Origin: Clostridiaceae bacterium
GTDB lineage: Bacteria > Bacillota > Clostridia > Acetivibrionales > DUMC01
Reading direction: 5' to 3'
Assembly (NCBI GenBank): GCA_012512865.1
Contig: JAAZDH010000206.1
Location: 1-22,531, forward strand
Length of the DNA stretch: 22,531 bases
Shown piece by piece: positions 7,603 to 15,284 of this stretch (position 1 is the stretch's first letter; each line of letters begins with the position of its first letter). Position numbers and translations under genes: made by a program. The notes below the pieces were generated by a model. It was given only the letters and a program-made list of their open reading frames with translations. It made no database searches and had not been told where the DNA came from.

Positions 7603-8627
7603 TCATTCAATGTCAAGGATTTTGTCAATAAAGTCGTTCCATTCATCGCCCTTTGCGCGGTACTCATCCAGCATGCCGGAGCAAGCCTTGACCTACTCGT
7701 CACGGTCAGTGATTTCTATTACGTTGAGGCCTTCATTGATCATTGCTTGAAGGGCCTTTTCCTGGTCTTCATCATCTATCTTGGCCTGGTATTCCGTGGC
7801 TTCATCGGCACACTCCAGGACAAGCTTTCTCAGGTCATCAGGCAGGTTGTTCAGCCAACTTGCATTGAAGAAATAGTAAATACATGCGATTATATGGCCG
7901 GGGTCATCGTCATATTCTTGGCTACTTCGTGGAATTTCATTGAATAAATGGAGCTGGGCGAGGCTTCCATGCCGTTAATCATTTTTGTCTGCAGGGCCGT
8001 GTAAATTTCATTCCAGTCCGTGGTGGTGCCTGACGCTCCCAGGCATTCAAACATGGAAATGTACACGGGGTTCGGGCCGCGCATCTTCTTGTTTTTCATG
8101 TCCGCCAGGGATTTTACAGGGTCAATCGTAAGCATGTGGCGGATTCCCTGGGATTGTCCTGCTGTCGCGATAAAACCGTAGGGTTCAACCAGCCTCATAA
8201 CTTCATCCGTCATTCCCTTTAATACCCTGCGGTAATGTTCGTTGTCCTTAAATAGGAAGGGGAACTCGAACATTACAAGCTGGGGCACCCAAACACCCGG
8301 CCCTGTACCGGGCACTGCCACCACCATTTCCAGTGAACCACTCCTGCACATCTTAACCTGCTCGCCCTGGGTTCCCAGCTCGGCGCCGTAATTGGCAGTT
8401 GCCTTTATCCGCCCGCCAGACTTTTCATTTACCAGATTTACGAAGTATTCCAAGGCAAGCCCTATTGTCCCGGCTTTTGCCAGGTTCGTGGAAGTACGAA
8501 GCTGGTATACCTGTTCCTGCCCCGTCGTGCCTTCTGCCTGGGTTCCCGTGGAGTCGCCGCCTTTTGTACATGCAGCCAGGCTAAACTGCATGCTTGCGAT
8601 TAAAAGCATAGCAACCAGTTTTCTCAT
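7603..8627 (-). pseudogene. dctP: TRAP transporter solute-binding protein DctP, frameshifted and with an in-frame TAG
   Basis: Periplasmic-type binding component, here a lipoprotein: the signal peptide ends in SLAAC (Cys20). The first 245 codons keep DctP features: GIRHMLT, the KKMRGPNPVY segment with the carboxylate-binding Arg, and WNEIYTALQTKMINGMEASP. The frame then ends at TAA 7890-7892. Removing two bases (or adding one) near 7893-7896 restores IIACIYYFFNASWLNNLPDD and the C-terminal helices. A TAG at 7693-7695 interrupts these (ITDRDE / VKACSGMLDEY). The rebuilt protein of about 340 residues ends at tandem TGA TGA TAA. The start has GAGGAGG 7 nt upstream. Two independent lesions make it a pseudogene. 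Confidence 0.85.
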
Positions 8628-8654
8628 GACACATCCTCCTCGTAAATTTTTGTT

Positions 8655-8740
8655 TTTTTATTTTTAATAAACTTTTTATCAATGAACTTTTTATTAATAG
8701 ACCTTTTTTAATAATATTTTTTAATAAAATCTTTAGCAGT
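8655..8740. repeat. AT-rich imperfect tandem repeat between dctP and dehydrogenase
   Basis: Repeats of the type TTAATAAACTTTTTATCAATGA, with period about 14-17 nt (AATAAACTTTTTA, CAATGAACTTTTTA, TTAATAGACCTTTTTTA, and so on). They fill the 140-nt spacer. A TTAATAAACC / TTAATGGACC echo occurs at 9962-10000. No gene is seen. Confidence 0.55.
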
Positions 8741-8767
8741 TGTCCTTCATGAATTTTTTATTTTTAT

Positions 8768-9933
8768 TTATTTCCCCATATCCCTTCCCAGCGTGATTAC
8801 ATTGGTATCGAAGTTGTCTTTGCTGGTGGTCTTTTCGTAGAACCGGGGCACCAGCTTCAGCATCTTTTCCCCGTGGTAAAAATCATCGTCCGGTGGTATT
8901 GACAGCTCAACGGTTACACCCGTGCATGCCGACTTGTATATTGCAATAATGAGCTTGATTGCCTTACGCCCTTCGCGCCCGTCAATCAACAATTTATCCT
9001 TGCCTTGTATTGCATCAAGAAAATTCTTGATTTGGGCGGGGTGGCCTTCAAGCCCTATTTCTGGGATGGAATTATATTTATCCTGTACCAGCTGGAGAAA
9101 TTCCGTATCTTCAACGGGGAAACCATTTTCCAGCTGCCGGAACGCCACCGACTTCCAGGGGATGGAGAAACGGGCCTTTTCTGCTTGAAAAATCATTTTC
9201 TGTTCTTCCCCGTGGGGCAAGAGAGAAGCCGTTAACTGGGCCGTCATACCAGGATATTGCAATATGGCGATGGCAAGATCCTCGCATTCCGAATTTCTAT
9301 GGGCGTTGTTCGAAATAACGGCCGTTACCTTGCTTGGCATTCCCACCATCCATTGCAGCAGGTCAACATGGTGAACTGCATGGTTTATCAGGCATCCTCC
9401 TCCCTCGGTTTCCCACCTGCTCCGCCACCATAGGTCATAGTAGTTTTCGCCTCGCCACCAGAGGGAGTTTACCGTGCAGAAAAGTATGCGTTCCCCCGCT
9501 TGTTCATCAATCAGCCTTTTGACTTTCATTACCGGCACCTTGTACCGGTTTTGGGAAATTACGCTTAGTAATTTTTTGCTCCCGGCAGAGGCCTTGATTA
9601 TCCTGTCGCAATCTACGAGGGAGAGGGCCATTGGTTTTTTAATCAATACATGTTTTCCCACTTCAAGCATGAAAATCGCGGCTTGAGCGTGTTCAGACGG
9701 GGGCAAACATATTATTGATACGGCATCTATATCCTTCCTGTCAGCAATTTTGCGCCAGTCCTCGTACACTTCCGCGAAAAAAGGTTCTTTGCGTTTTTTA
9801 CCCTTTCCGCCTTGTCCTTGAAGATATCGCACAGGGCTCGGATTTCGCATACATCATCAAACCGCTTGTATGCGTCTATATGTACATTGGCAATGGCACC
9901 CGTCCCGATAATGGCAATACCTGTTTTACCCAT
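8768..9933 (-). pseudogene. Gfo/Idh/MocA-family dehydrogenase with homopolymer frameshift
   Basis: Sugar- or inositol-type NAD-dependent dehydrogenase, about 388 residues when repaired. The N-terminal frame starts at ATG 9933 and reads GIAIIGTGAIANVHIDAY, a Rossmann fold. It shifts at a run of six A (9777-9782, plus strand); one more A would join KNLF to FAEVYEDWRKIADRKDIDAV. The rest is open to 8768 and holds the C-terminal motif GGGCLINHAVHHVDLLQWM. The usual EKP is KKP. It is the first structural gene after gntR, 139 nt before dctP. With one indel in a homopolymer, this may be a sequencing error, a slippage-regulated gene or a real pseudogene; the damaged neighbours favour the last. Confidence 0.8.
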
Positions 9934-10001
9934 TTTGCATATACAACCCCTTTTATTTTTGTTAATAAACCTATTGACATTAATAATCCTATTAATGGAC
10001 C

Positions 10002-10076
10002 TGCTCATGCAAACCTTATATATATTTAAAATGCTAATGCAAAGCTTATGCCTAAAAAATGCTCAAGCAAAGCTTG
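10002..10076. repeat. three 17-bp direct repeats upstream of the frameshifted dehydrogenase
   Basis: TGCTCATGCAAACCTTA (10002), TGCTAATGCAAAGCTTA (10032) and TGCTCAAGCAAAGCTTG (10060), spaced 30 and 28 bp, separated by A/T-rich linkers containing TTTAAA or CTAAAA. They lie in the spacer between gntR and the dehydrogenase. The near three-turn spacing could suit a regulator, or they may be duplication remnants. Confidence 0.6.
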
Positions 10077-10086
10077 TATTTAAAAA

Positions 10087-10313
10087 TGTATTATACATGG
10101 TATCGTGCTTGATTGCGGTACAAGATTGCGCATGATTTTGGTGGGATTGTGCTGGAATGGAATGCAATTTTGTGAAATTGAAGCGTAGTTATGCGTGAAT
10201 GAAGCGTGTTATTTAGTGCGGCTGTGCATGGCGGGGGTGCAATTGTACATGGTCATGGCATGGCTTGTATGCGGTTTTGCAAGGTCCTGTCATGATCATG
10301 CGCAGTTTTGCCG
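10087..10313. other. low-complexity spacer downstream of gntR
   Basis: No gene is seen. The plus strand is G/T-rich with recurring GATTGCG, TGCGCATG, GCAATTTTG and GAAGCGT words. Read on the minus strand it becomes degenerate units of about 10-13 nt such as ACGCTTCATTC, ACGCATAACT, ACGCTTCAATTTC. There is no obvious promoter or terminator. It would form an A/C-rich, weakly structured leader between gntR and the dehydrogenase. Confidence 0.4.
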
Positions 10314-11006
10314 TTATTTAAAATACGACCGGTACTGCGTATAAAGCTTTTCCAATTGAATATCTATTTTGCCAAGGTGCTCTTCCAGTACTTTAACGCC
10401 CTTACTTATGTCCTTTTTACATATGGCGTCCAATATCTCCGAATGCTGTCTTAAGACGTTCATCCATGAGTCGCTGGCAACAAGCAATTTTAAAAACCTG
10501 ACGCGGTTTAGATGGGTGCTCACCCCGGTTATCACTGACCACACCTTCATTTTATTGCAACCTTTAAATATTAGCTTGTGAAATTCGCCATCCAGGTTAA
10601 AAACTTCCAGGTTGTTTATTTCAGGCTGCTTTAGCTGGAACTCCATTAAATTGAGATTTGCCTTCAATGAAAACAGCACACCCTCGGGGAAATCCTTACA
10701 TGAAGATTTAATTGCAGCAATTTCAAGGTTTTTCCTGATAAATGCAGCTTCTTCCACGTGCTGCGGGTCAATGAGAGATATGAAAGACCCCCTTTGGGGG
10801 TATATATCCACGAGGTCTTCCCGTGAAAGCTTGATTAATGCTTCTCTTACGGGAGTACGGCTTACCCCGAGCTTTTCCGCGAGGATTTTTTCCGTTATCT
10901 TGGTGCCTGGCTTTAGCTCCAGGAGCATGATATTCCTTCTTAAGGTATCGTAGACGTAATTCCTGCTGGATTCCAATATTTCTCTATCACTTGTTTTTAT
11001 CTGCAT
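10314..11006 (-). CDS. GntR-family transcriptional regulator, FadR/FCD subfamily
   Basis: DNA-binding regulator of 230 residues. The N-terminal winged helix-turn-helix covers about 12-78 (ILAEKLGVSRTPVREALIKL, then the wing QRGSF). A helical FCD ligand-binding domain follows (about 90-225), with the usual metal-site residues visible in FNLDGEFHKLIF, RQHSEILDAI and LEEHLGKI. FCD regulators usually sense sugar acids, hexuronates or other organic acids, which fits the dehydrogenase-TRAP operon it heads. An ATG at 11024 is in frame, but GGAGG (complement of 11015-11020) lies just inside it, so ATG 11006 is chosen, with a rather long 11-nt gap. Probably autoregulated through the GTATAC site in its promoter. 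Confidence 0.88.
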   Translation of the reverse strand: MQIKTSDREILESSRNYVYDTLRRNIMLLELKPGTKITEKILAEKLGVSRTPVREALIKLSREDLVDIYPQRGSFISLIDPQHVEEAAFIRKNLEIAAIKSSCKDFPEGVLFSLKANLNLMEFQLKQPEINNLEVFNLDGEFHKLIFKGCNKMKVWSVITGVSTHLNRVRFLKLLVASDSWMNVLRQHSEILDAICKKDISKGVKVLEEHLGKIDIQLEKLYTQYRSYFK

Positions 11007-11034
11007 AAAAACATGAACCTCCATTATCTAACTT

Positions 11035-11065
11035 GTATACTACCATATTACCATACATATGTCAA
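11035..11065 (-). promoter_or_regulatory. gntR-operon promoter with overlapping GTATAC operator
   Basis: Minus strand: TTGACA (11065-11060), exactly 17 bp, then TAGTAT (11042-11037). The palindrome GTATAC (11035-11040), in ACTTGTATACTA, overlaps the -10. GTATAC-centred palindromes are typical of FCD-type GntR regulators, so repression by the adjacent regulator is inferred. A weaker TTGTATATG lies just before the dehydrogenase start (about 9938-9946). Confidence 0.6.
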
Positions 11066-11103
11066 GACAAATGCCGGGCTTTTTATGAAAAATCATAAAT
11101 TAT

Positions 11104-11141
11104 AATAAATTAAAGCATAAATCAAAATAAATTAAAGCATA
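11104..11141. repeat. two 16-bp direct repeats, 22-bp period
   Basis: AATAAATTAAAGCATA occurs exactly at 11104-11119 and 11126-11141. The 22-bp period is two helical turns. They lie in the 304-bp divergent region, between the gntR promoter and the promoter of the hydroxyacid dehydrogenase. They may be a paired protein-binding site. Confidence 0.65.
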
Positions 11142-11237
11142 GCAAAAGAATTAACAGGCTTGATGCAGAAATATGGCACAACAAAACCTTAATTTCCCCA
11201 CCGTAATCTTCTTTATACCTTTTAATCCTTGGGGGAA

Positions 11238-11267
11238 TTTACAAGTAAGGTGTTATTATGGTAAAAT
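11238..11267 (+). promoter_or_regulatory. promoter of the beta-hydroxyacid dehydrogenase gene
   Basis: TTTACA (11238-11243), 18-bp spacer, then TAAAAT (11262-11267) preceded by TG (11259-11260), an extended -10. It leaves a leader of about 55 nt before the start at 11329. Confidence 0.5.
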
Positions 11268-11328
11268 TAATATTATTATATCATCATATCAACACTAAAA
11301 AATTATTATTAAACAGGGGGCACGAAAA

Positions 11329-12216
11329 ATGAGGAAAATCGGTTTTATTGGTGTGGGCAACATGGGAAGGGGCATGTGCGAAAATATTATCAAAAAAGGT
11401 TACCCGGTGACCGCGTATGATAAAAATCCGGCTGCCCTTGCTTATTTTGAAAACAAGGCTGAATTGGCACAGTCAAGCCTTGAGGTATTTAAAGCCAGTG
11501 AAGTGACATTCTTATCGCTTCCCAATTCCGATATAGTAGAGGCTGTGGTTGGCGAATTCCTGGAATGCGGTGTTGCAAACAAGACAGTCGTGGATACTTC
11601 CACTAGCTACCCGGAATCAACAAAAGTGCTGCATGCAAAGTTCAAGGCCAATGGCGGGAGGTTTATCGATGCACCGCTACTGGGCGGGCCTGCCGATACT
11701 GCCGCGGGAACGGCACCTTGCATTATTTCCGGTGACAGGGAAGATGTTGACAGCGTAATGGATATAATTAGCTGTTATGCAAACCCGGTAGATTACTTCG
11801 GGCCTGCAGGCAATGCGCACACGGTAAAACTGGCCATGAATTTTACAGGTTTGATGTATGCCGCCCTTGCGGCACAGATGTTCCCGCTTATGGAGAAACT
11901 TGGCATTGACACAAAATATCTTTTTAAGATTATGGAGGAAGGACGTTATGGTAACGCGCCATTTAACTTCTACGGAAGAAAATTCGTAGAAAAAGATTAC
12001 CACATGGATTTTGCACTGGAACTAGCACTTAAGGATATGGTGTACATGAAGCGCCTGTATGAAAAGTTTAATGTGCCTGCATTTTTGCTCGACGGGGGTT
12101 TAAATCTCATGCGCCAGGCAGTAAAAGAGGGCCGCGGCAAACGTGATACTTCGGAGATTGCGGCAGTAGTATACGAATACCTGGGCCTTGAACCGGGAGG
12201 AAAGAAAGTAACATAA
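11329..12216 (+). CDS. NAD(P)-dependent beta-hydroxyacid dehydrogenase (HIBADH/tartronate semialdehyde reductase family)
   Basis: Cytoplasmic 295-residue oxidoreductase of the 3-hydroxyisobutyrate, tartronate-semialdehyde and 6-phosphogluconate-like dehydrogenase family. The N-terminal Rossmann signature is GFIGVGNMG (5-13). The substrate loop is VDTSTSYPES (88-97), followed by APLLGGPADTAAGTA. The catalytic lysine is Lys167 in AHTVKLAMN, with Asn171. A helical C-terminal domain completes it. The start ATG follows AGGGGG with an 8-nt gap. It is transcribed divergently from gntR across a 300-bp control region, so it may belong to the same regulon and reduce or oxidise a semialdehyde in that pathway. 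Exact substrate unresolved; family secure. Confidence 0.88.
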   Translation: MRKIGFIGVGNMGRGMCENIIKKGYPVTAYDKNPAALAYFENKAELAQSSLEVFKASEVTFLSLPNSDIVEAVVGEFLECGVANKTVVDTSTSYPESTKVLHAKFKANGGRFIDAPLLGGPADTAAGTAPCIISGDREDVDSVMDIISCYANPVDYFGPAGNAHTVKLAMNFTGLMYAALAAQMFPLMEKLGIDTKYLFKIMEEGRYGNAPFNFYGRKFVEKDYHMDFALELALKDMVYMKRLYEKFNVPAFLLDGGLNLMRQAVKEGRGKRDTSEIAAVVYEYLGLEPGGKKVT

Positions 12217-12234
12217 TAGAATGAGAATTTAATA

Positions 12235-12263
12235 TTGACATTCTTTGCTTTTTGGAGTAAACT
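12235..12263 (+). promoter_or_regulatory. promoter of the DUF4838/SIS/ABC operon
   Basis: Perfect TTGACA at 12235-12240, exactly 17 bp, then TAAACT at 12258-12263. It begins 18 bp after the stop codon of the preceding gene, so it gives the next operon its own start, with an untranslated leader of about 420 nt. Confidence 0.55.
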
Positions 12264-12690
12264 AATATCGCCAGGTTTTTATTGCCCCAGTTGCAACGCA
12301 ACATTACACAACATATTACACAACATTAATAAAAACATTCAAAATGATTATAAGCTGTTGTACAGGAGTAAAAGCCTTCAATCCAAAAACATTTCAGGGG
12401 GGTATGTATTCTAGCATAAGGGTGATTTTTGAGGAAATATTTTTTAAGCAAACTTGTTATGACGACATGATGAAACACCATCTTTTATAAAGCTTGGAAA
12501 TAGAGTATCCATGGCTTTAAAGCATAAACACTCAAGAGGGTATGATTTCGTATTCATAATTATATTTCATACTCATAAATGTATTTTTGTTTTAATGAGA
12601 ATTGTCTTTATATTATATGGCGGGCATTATATTGGTATCATATTGGTAAGTAAAATCAAGGCGATTATTAATAAAGAAAGGAAGAAAAAA
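12264..12690 (+). other. long leader before the DUF4838 gene
   Basis: No recognised gene or riboswitch. It holds a small stem-loop GTTGC-AAC-GCAAC (12290-12302), the tandem ACATTACACA / ACATATTACACA / ACATTA (12301-12326), and a possible 28-codon frame at 12404-12490 (MYSSIRVIFEE..., preceded by AGGGGGG but only a few bases from the ATG). The frame upstream of 12691 is open back to 12511 but lacks a ribosome site there. Confidence 0.4.
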
Positions 12691-14469
12691 ATGAGCAAGC
12701 AATGGATATCCCGCGGCGGCAAGGCTGAAATTACAATCGTTATGTCATCAAATCCCGGCAAGCAGGAGGAATACGCTGCTAGTGAATTAAAGAATTACTT
12801 GGATTACATAACATCTTCAAGTATACCAATCGGGGATGAAAGTACACCGGGGGCGGTTATAGCCATAGGCAGTGCGGCAGCGCGCCTGGGTGTGACAGCC
12901 GGAAAAGAATTGGGTGAAGATGGTTTTACGATACGTTCCGTGGGTAACAGCCTGGCAATAGCAGGGGGAAAAAGAGGAGTAATTTATGGTGTGTATGAAT
13001 TCCTTGAAAAGCTGGGATGCCGCTTTTTTACCCCTACATGTGAAAAAATCCCTTCTATCCCGGTCCTTGAACTGCCCGTGTTAAACGATACACAGGTTCC
13101 GGTCCTGGAATACCGGTATCATGATTATTCCGATATTATGCGTTATCCGCGTTTTGCAGTGAAATGCCGCTTAAATGGAACCATGGATGGTTCAGCTCCA
13201 ATTAAAGAAAAATTTGGCGGCTATTTATCCTATGTATGGTTTGTTCATACTTTCGAACCGTGCATTCTTAACCCTGAAGAATGGTTTGACAAGCACCCCG
13301 AGTACTTTTCGATGGTTGACGGCAAAAGAATCAAGGAACGCACCCAATTGTGCCTGACAAATCCCGACGTGTTGAGAATTGCCATCGAAAAAGTAACCGC
13401 GGCACTCAGGGAGCATCCTGGATGTCGCTTGATTTCGGTATCGCAAAATGATTGGGGCAATAATTGTACCTGCCCTGAATGCCGTAAGATTGACGAGGCG
13501 GAAGGAAGCGGCGCGGGCAGCTTGATATGGTTTATAAACCAGGTGGCGGAGGCCATTGAGCCAGAGTTCCCCGATGTTATAGTTGATACCCTGGCATATA
13601 AATATAGCCGGCCTGCACCAAAATACATGCGTCCCCGCAAAAATGTATGCGTACGTTTGTGTTCAATAGAATCATGTTTTGCCCATCCTTTTGAAACCTG
13701 CGATGATAAATCGCGGCTGGCCAGGCTTCCCGATGGAACCACCACAAATTTCATACATGATTTAAAAGAATGGGCAAAGGTATGCGATCGCTTGTATACT
13801 TGGGATTACACCACCTGCTTTTCCCATTATCCTCTTCCTTTCCCGAATTGGAACGTACTGCAGCCTAACATGCAAACATTAATCCGGAATAATGTCAAGG
13901 GCGTGTTTGAACAAGGATGCCGTGCCATAGGAGGAAGTACGGACCTGAATGAGCTTCGAGCCTATTTAATATCCAAGCTGCTCTGGGATGCGAATTGCGA
14001 TTATGAAAGGCATATGAGCGAGTTCCTGGAGTTTTATTACGGGCAGGCAGCACCCTTTATCCGGCAGTATATTAAAACTTTAACGGCCAAGGTTGAGAAA
14101 GATAACATACACTGCCATATCAATGACAATTGCGATCGTCCTGACCTGACAGATGATATGCTTGACATTTATGATGCTCTCTTTGACCAGGCGGAGGAGG
14201 CCGTGAGGGGCGATCCTGTCAGGGCCGTGCGTGTAGCCAAGGCTAGGCTTTCGATTCGCTGGGTGCGCCTGAAGAAGGATGCAATGCTTAAAGGGGTTAA
14301 GAATCCCGGGGAGATTCACAGGTTCTTTGATGATTGGCGCTCTCATGGATTAACCCGCATTGATGAATGGGTTAGCGCGGAGACTACTCACCGGGCATTG
14401 ATAGAGGGCATATGGAGAGGTACGTCATATTACAAGAACTGGTGGGACGAGGGACCAGAAGAACTGTAA
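12691..14469 (+). CDS. DUF4838 glycoside-hydrolase-like protein
   Basis: A 592-residue protein without signal peptide, so probably cytoplasmic. Residues about 15-125 form the N-terminal domain seen in alpha-glucuronidases and GH20-type enzymes, ending in GGKRGVIYGVYEFLEKLGCR (92-111). Residues about 140-440 are the DUF4838 barrel with SQNDWGNNCTCPECRK (251-266) and SIESCFAHPF (325-334). A helical C-terminal region follows. From memory, DUF4838 proteins include the founding GH163 endo-beta-N-acetylglucosaminidase, but most are uncharacterised. The start ATG 12691 is chosen because AAAGGA lies 8 nt upstream; an ATG 60 codons earlier has none. First gene of an operon with SIS proteins, ABC importer and kinases, so it likely cleaves an imported glycoside. 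Confidence 0.8.
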   Translation: MSKQWISRGGKAEITIVMSSNPGKQEEYAASELKNYLDYITSSSIPIGDESTPGAVIAIGSAAARLGVTAGKELGEDGFTIRSVGNSLAIAGGKRGVIYGVYEFLEKLGCRFFTPTCEKIPSIPVLELPVLNDTQVPVLEYRYHDYSDIMRYPRFAVKCRLNGTMDGSAPIKEKFGGYLSYVWFVHTFEPCILNPEEWFDKHPEYFSMVDGKRIKERTQLCLTNPDVLRIAIEKVTAALREHPGCRLISVSQNDWGNNCTCPECRKIDEAEGSGAGSLIWFINQVAEAIEPEFPDVIVDTLAYKYSRPAPKYMRPRKNVCVRLCSIESCFAHPFETCDDKSRLARLPDGTTTNFIHDLKEWAKVCDRLYTWDYTTCFSHYPLPFPNWNVLQPNMQTLIRNNVKGVFEQGCRAIGGSTDLNELRAYLISKLLWDANCDYERHMSEFLEFYYGQAAPFIRQYIKTLTAKVEKDNIHCHINDNCDRPDLTDDMLDIYDALFDQAEEAVRGDPVRAVRVAKARLSIRWVRLKKDAMLKGVKNPGEIHRFFDDWRSHGLTRIDEWVSAETTHRALIEGIWRGTSYYKNWWDEGPEEL

Positions 14470-14491
14470 TAAATTTTTGAGGAGAGTTATT

Positions 14492-15229
14492 ATGTCAGCA
14501 AAAAAATACCTAAAAGAAATATCGAGTATCATAAACAAGGTACTGGAAACCCAGATGGATAAAATAGAGACGGCAGCACGGATCATAGTAAATGCGGCAT
14601 TGAGCAAGAACAAGGTTTATGTTTTTGGATGCAATCATGCAGGCATACTTGCTCAAGAGCTGTTCTACAGGACTGGGGGATTAGCCATTATCAATCCTGT
14701 TATGGCCCCGGGCTTGACACTGGATACAAGGCCCATTACCTTGACAACCGGGATAGAAAGGCTTAGCGGATACGGCAGGACAATAATTGATAGTTTGAAA
14801 TTAAAGGAAAAGGACGTTCTTATAATACACTCCGTATCAGGAATTAATAGTGTTACCATAGATATGGCCATAAGGGCGCGTGAATTAGGGGTGACAGTAA
14901 TTGCCCTTACAAATATGGATTACTCTTCGAAGGTTAAGTCCAGGCATAATTCCGGGAAAAGGTTGTTTGAGCTTGCAGACCTTGTATTGGACAATTGTGG
15001 CGTTTATGGTGATGCCGCCGTTGAAGTAGAAGGCATGAAGTTAAGGGTGGGGCCGACTTCTACTGTTATAGGTGCGGCCATATTGAATGCCGTGGTTGTT
15101 GAGTGCGCAGCGCTGTTCAGTAAAAAGGGAATTATACCCCCGGTATTCATGAGCTCAAACATGGAAGGAGGTGATGAATATAACGCGAAGGTCCTGGAAG
15201 AGTATGGCGATAGCATACATTACATATAA
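14492..15229 (+). CDS. SIS-domain phosphosugar-binding protein 1 (COG4821 type)
   Basis: A 245-residue cytoplasmic protein with one sugar-isomerase (SIS) fold. Visible motifs: TQMDKIETAA near the N-terminus, FGCNHAGILAQELFYRTGG (45-63) where the family usually has GTGHSH, the phosphate-binding loop HSVSGIN (113-119), SRHNSGKRLFELAD, and the end FMSSNMEGGDEYNA. The family is related to phosphosugar isomerases and MurQ-type etherases, but this branch has no established reaction known to me. Start ATG 14492 follows GAGGAGAG (14479-14486); a TTG at 14477 would lie inside that site. It begins 22 nt after the DUF4838 gene and is followed by a divergent paralogue, suggesting a hetero-oligomer. Confidence 0.85.
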   Translation: MSAKKYLKEISSIINKVLETQMDKIETAARIIVNAALSKNKVYVFGCNHAGILAQELFYRTGGLAIINPVMAPGLTLDTRPITLTTGIERLSGYGRTIIDSLKLKEKDVLIIHSVSGINSVTIDMAIRARELGVTVIALTNMDYSSKVKSRHNSGKRLFELADLVLDNCGVYGDAAVEVEGMKLRVGPTSTVIGAAILNAVVVECAALFSKKGIIPPVFMSSNMEGGDEYNAKVLEEYGDSIHYI

Positions 15230-15284
15230 CTGCAATATAATATGAAACGCATTAAAAAAACAGGGATAAAAGGGTGATGATTTA

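Noticed and set aside
5487..8627. Amber (TAG) recoding as explanation of the interrupted TRAP genes
   Set aside because: TAG serves as the normal stop of gyrA, SIS protein 2 and the BadF-type kinase in the same window. One of the internal stops is TAA, and dctP also has a frameshift. Decay explains all of these; recoding does not.
10002..10076. CRISPR-like array (three 17-bp repeats)
   Set aside because: Repeats are short and imperfect, spacers are 11-13 nt and AT-rich, and no cas genes are present.
12511..12690. N-terminal extension of the DUF4838 protein from ATG 12511
   Set aside because: No ribosome site, no resemblance to the family, and a good site sits 8 nt before ATG 12691.
13791..13800. 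CTTGTATACT identical to the gntR operator core
   Set aside because: It is inside the DUF4838 coding sequence, encoding RLYTW, and is easily explained by chance.
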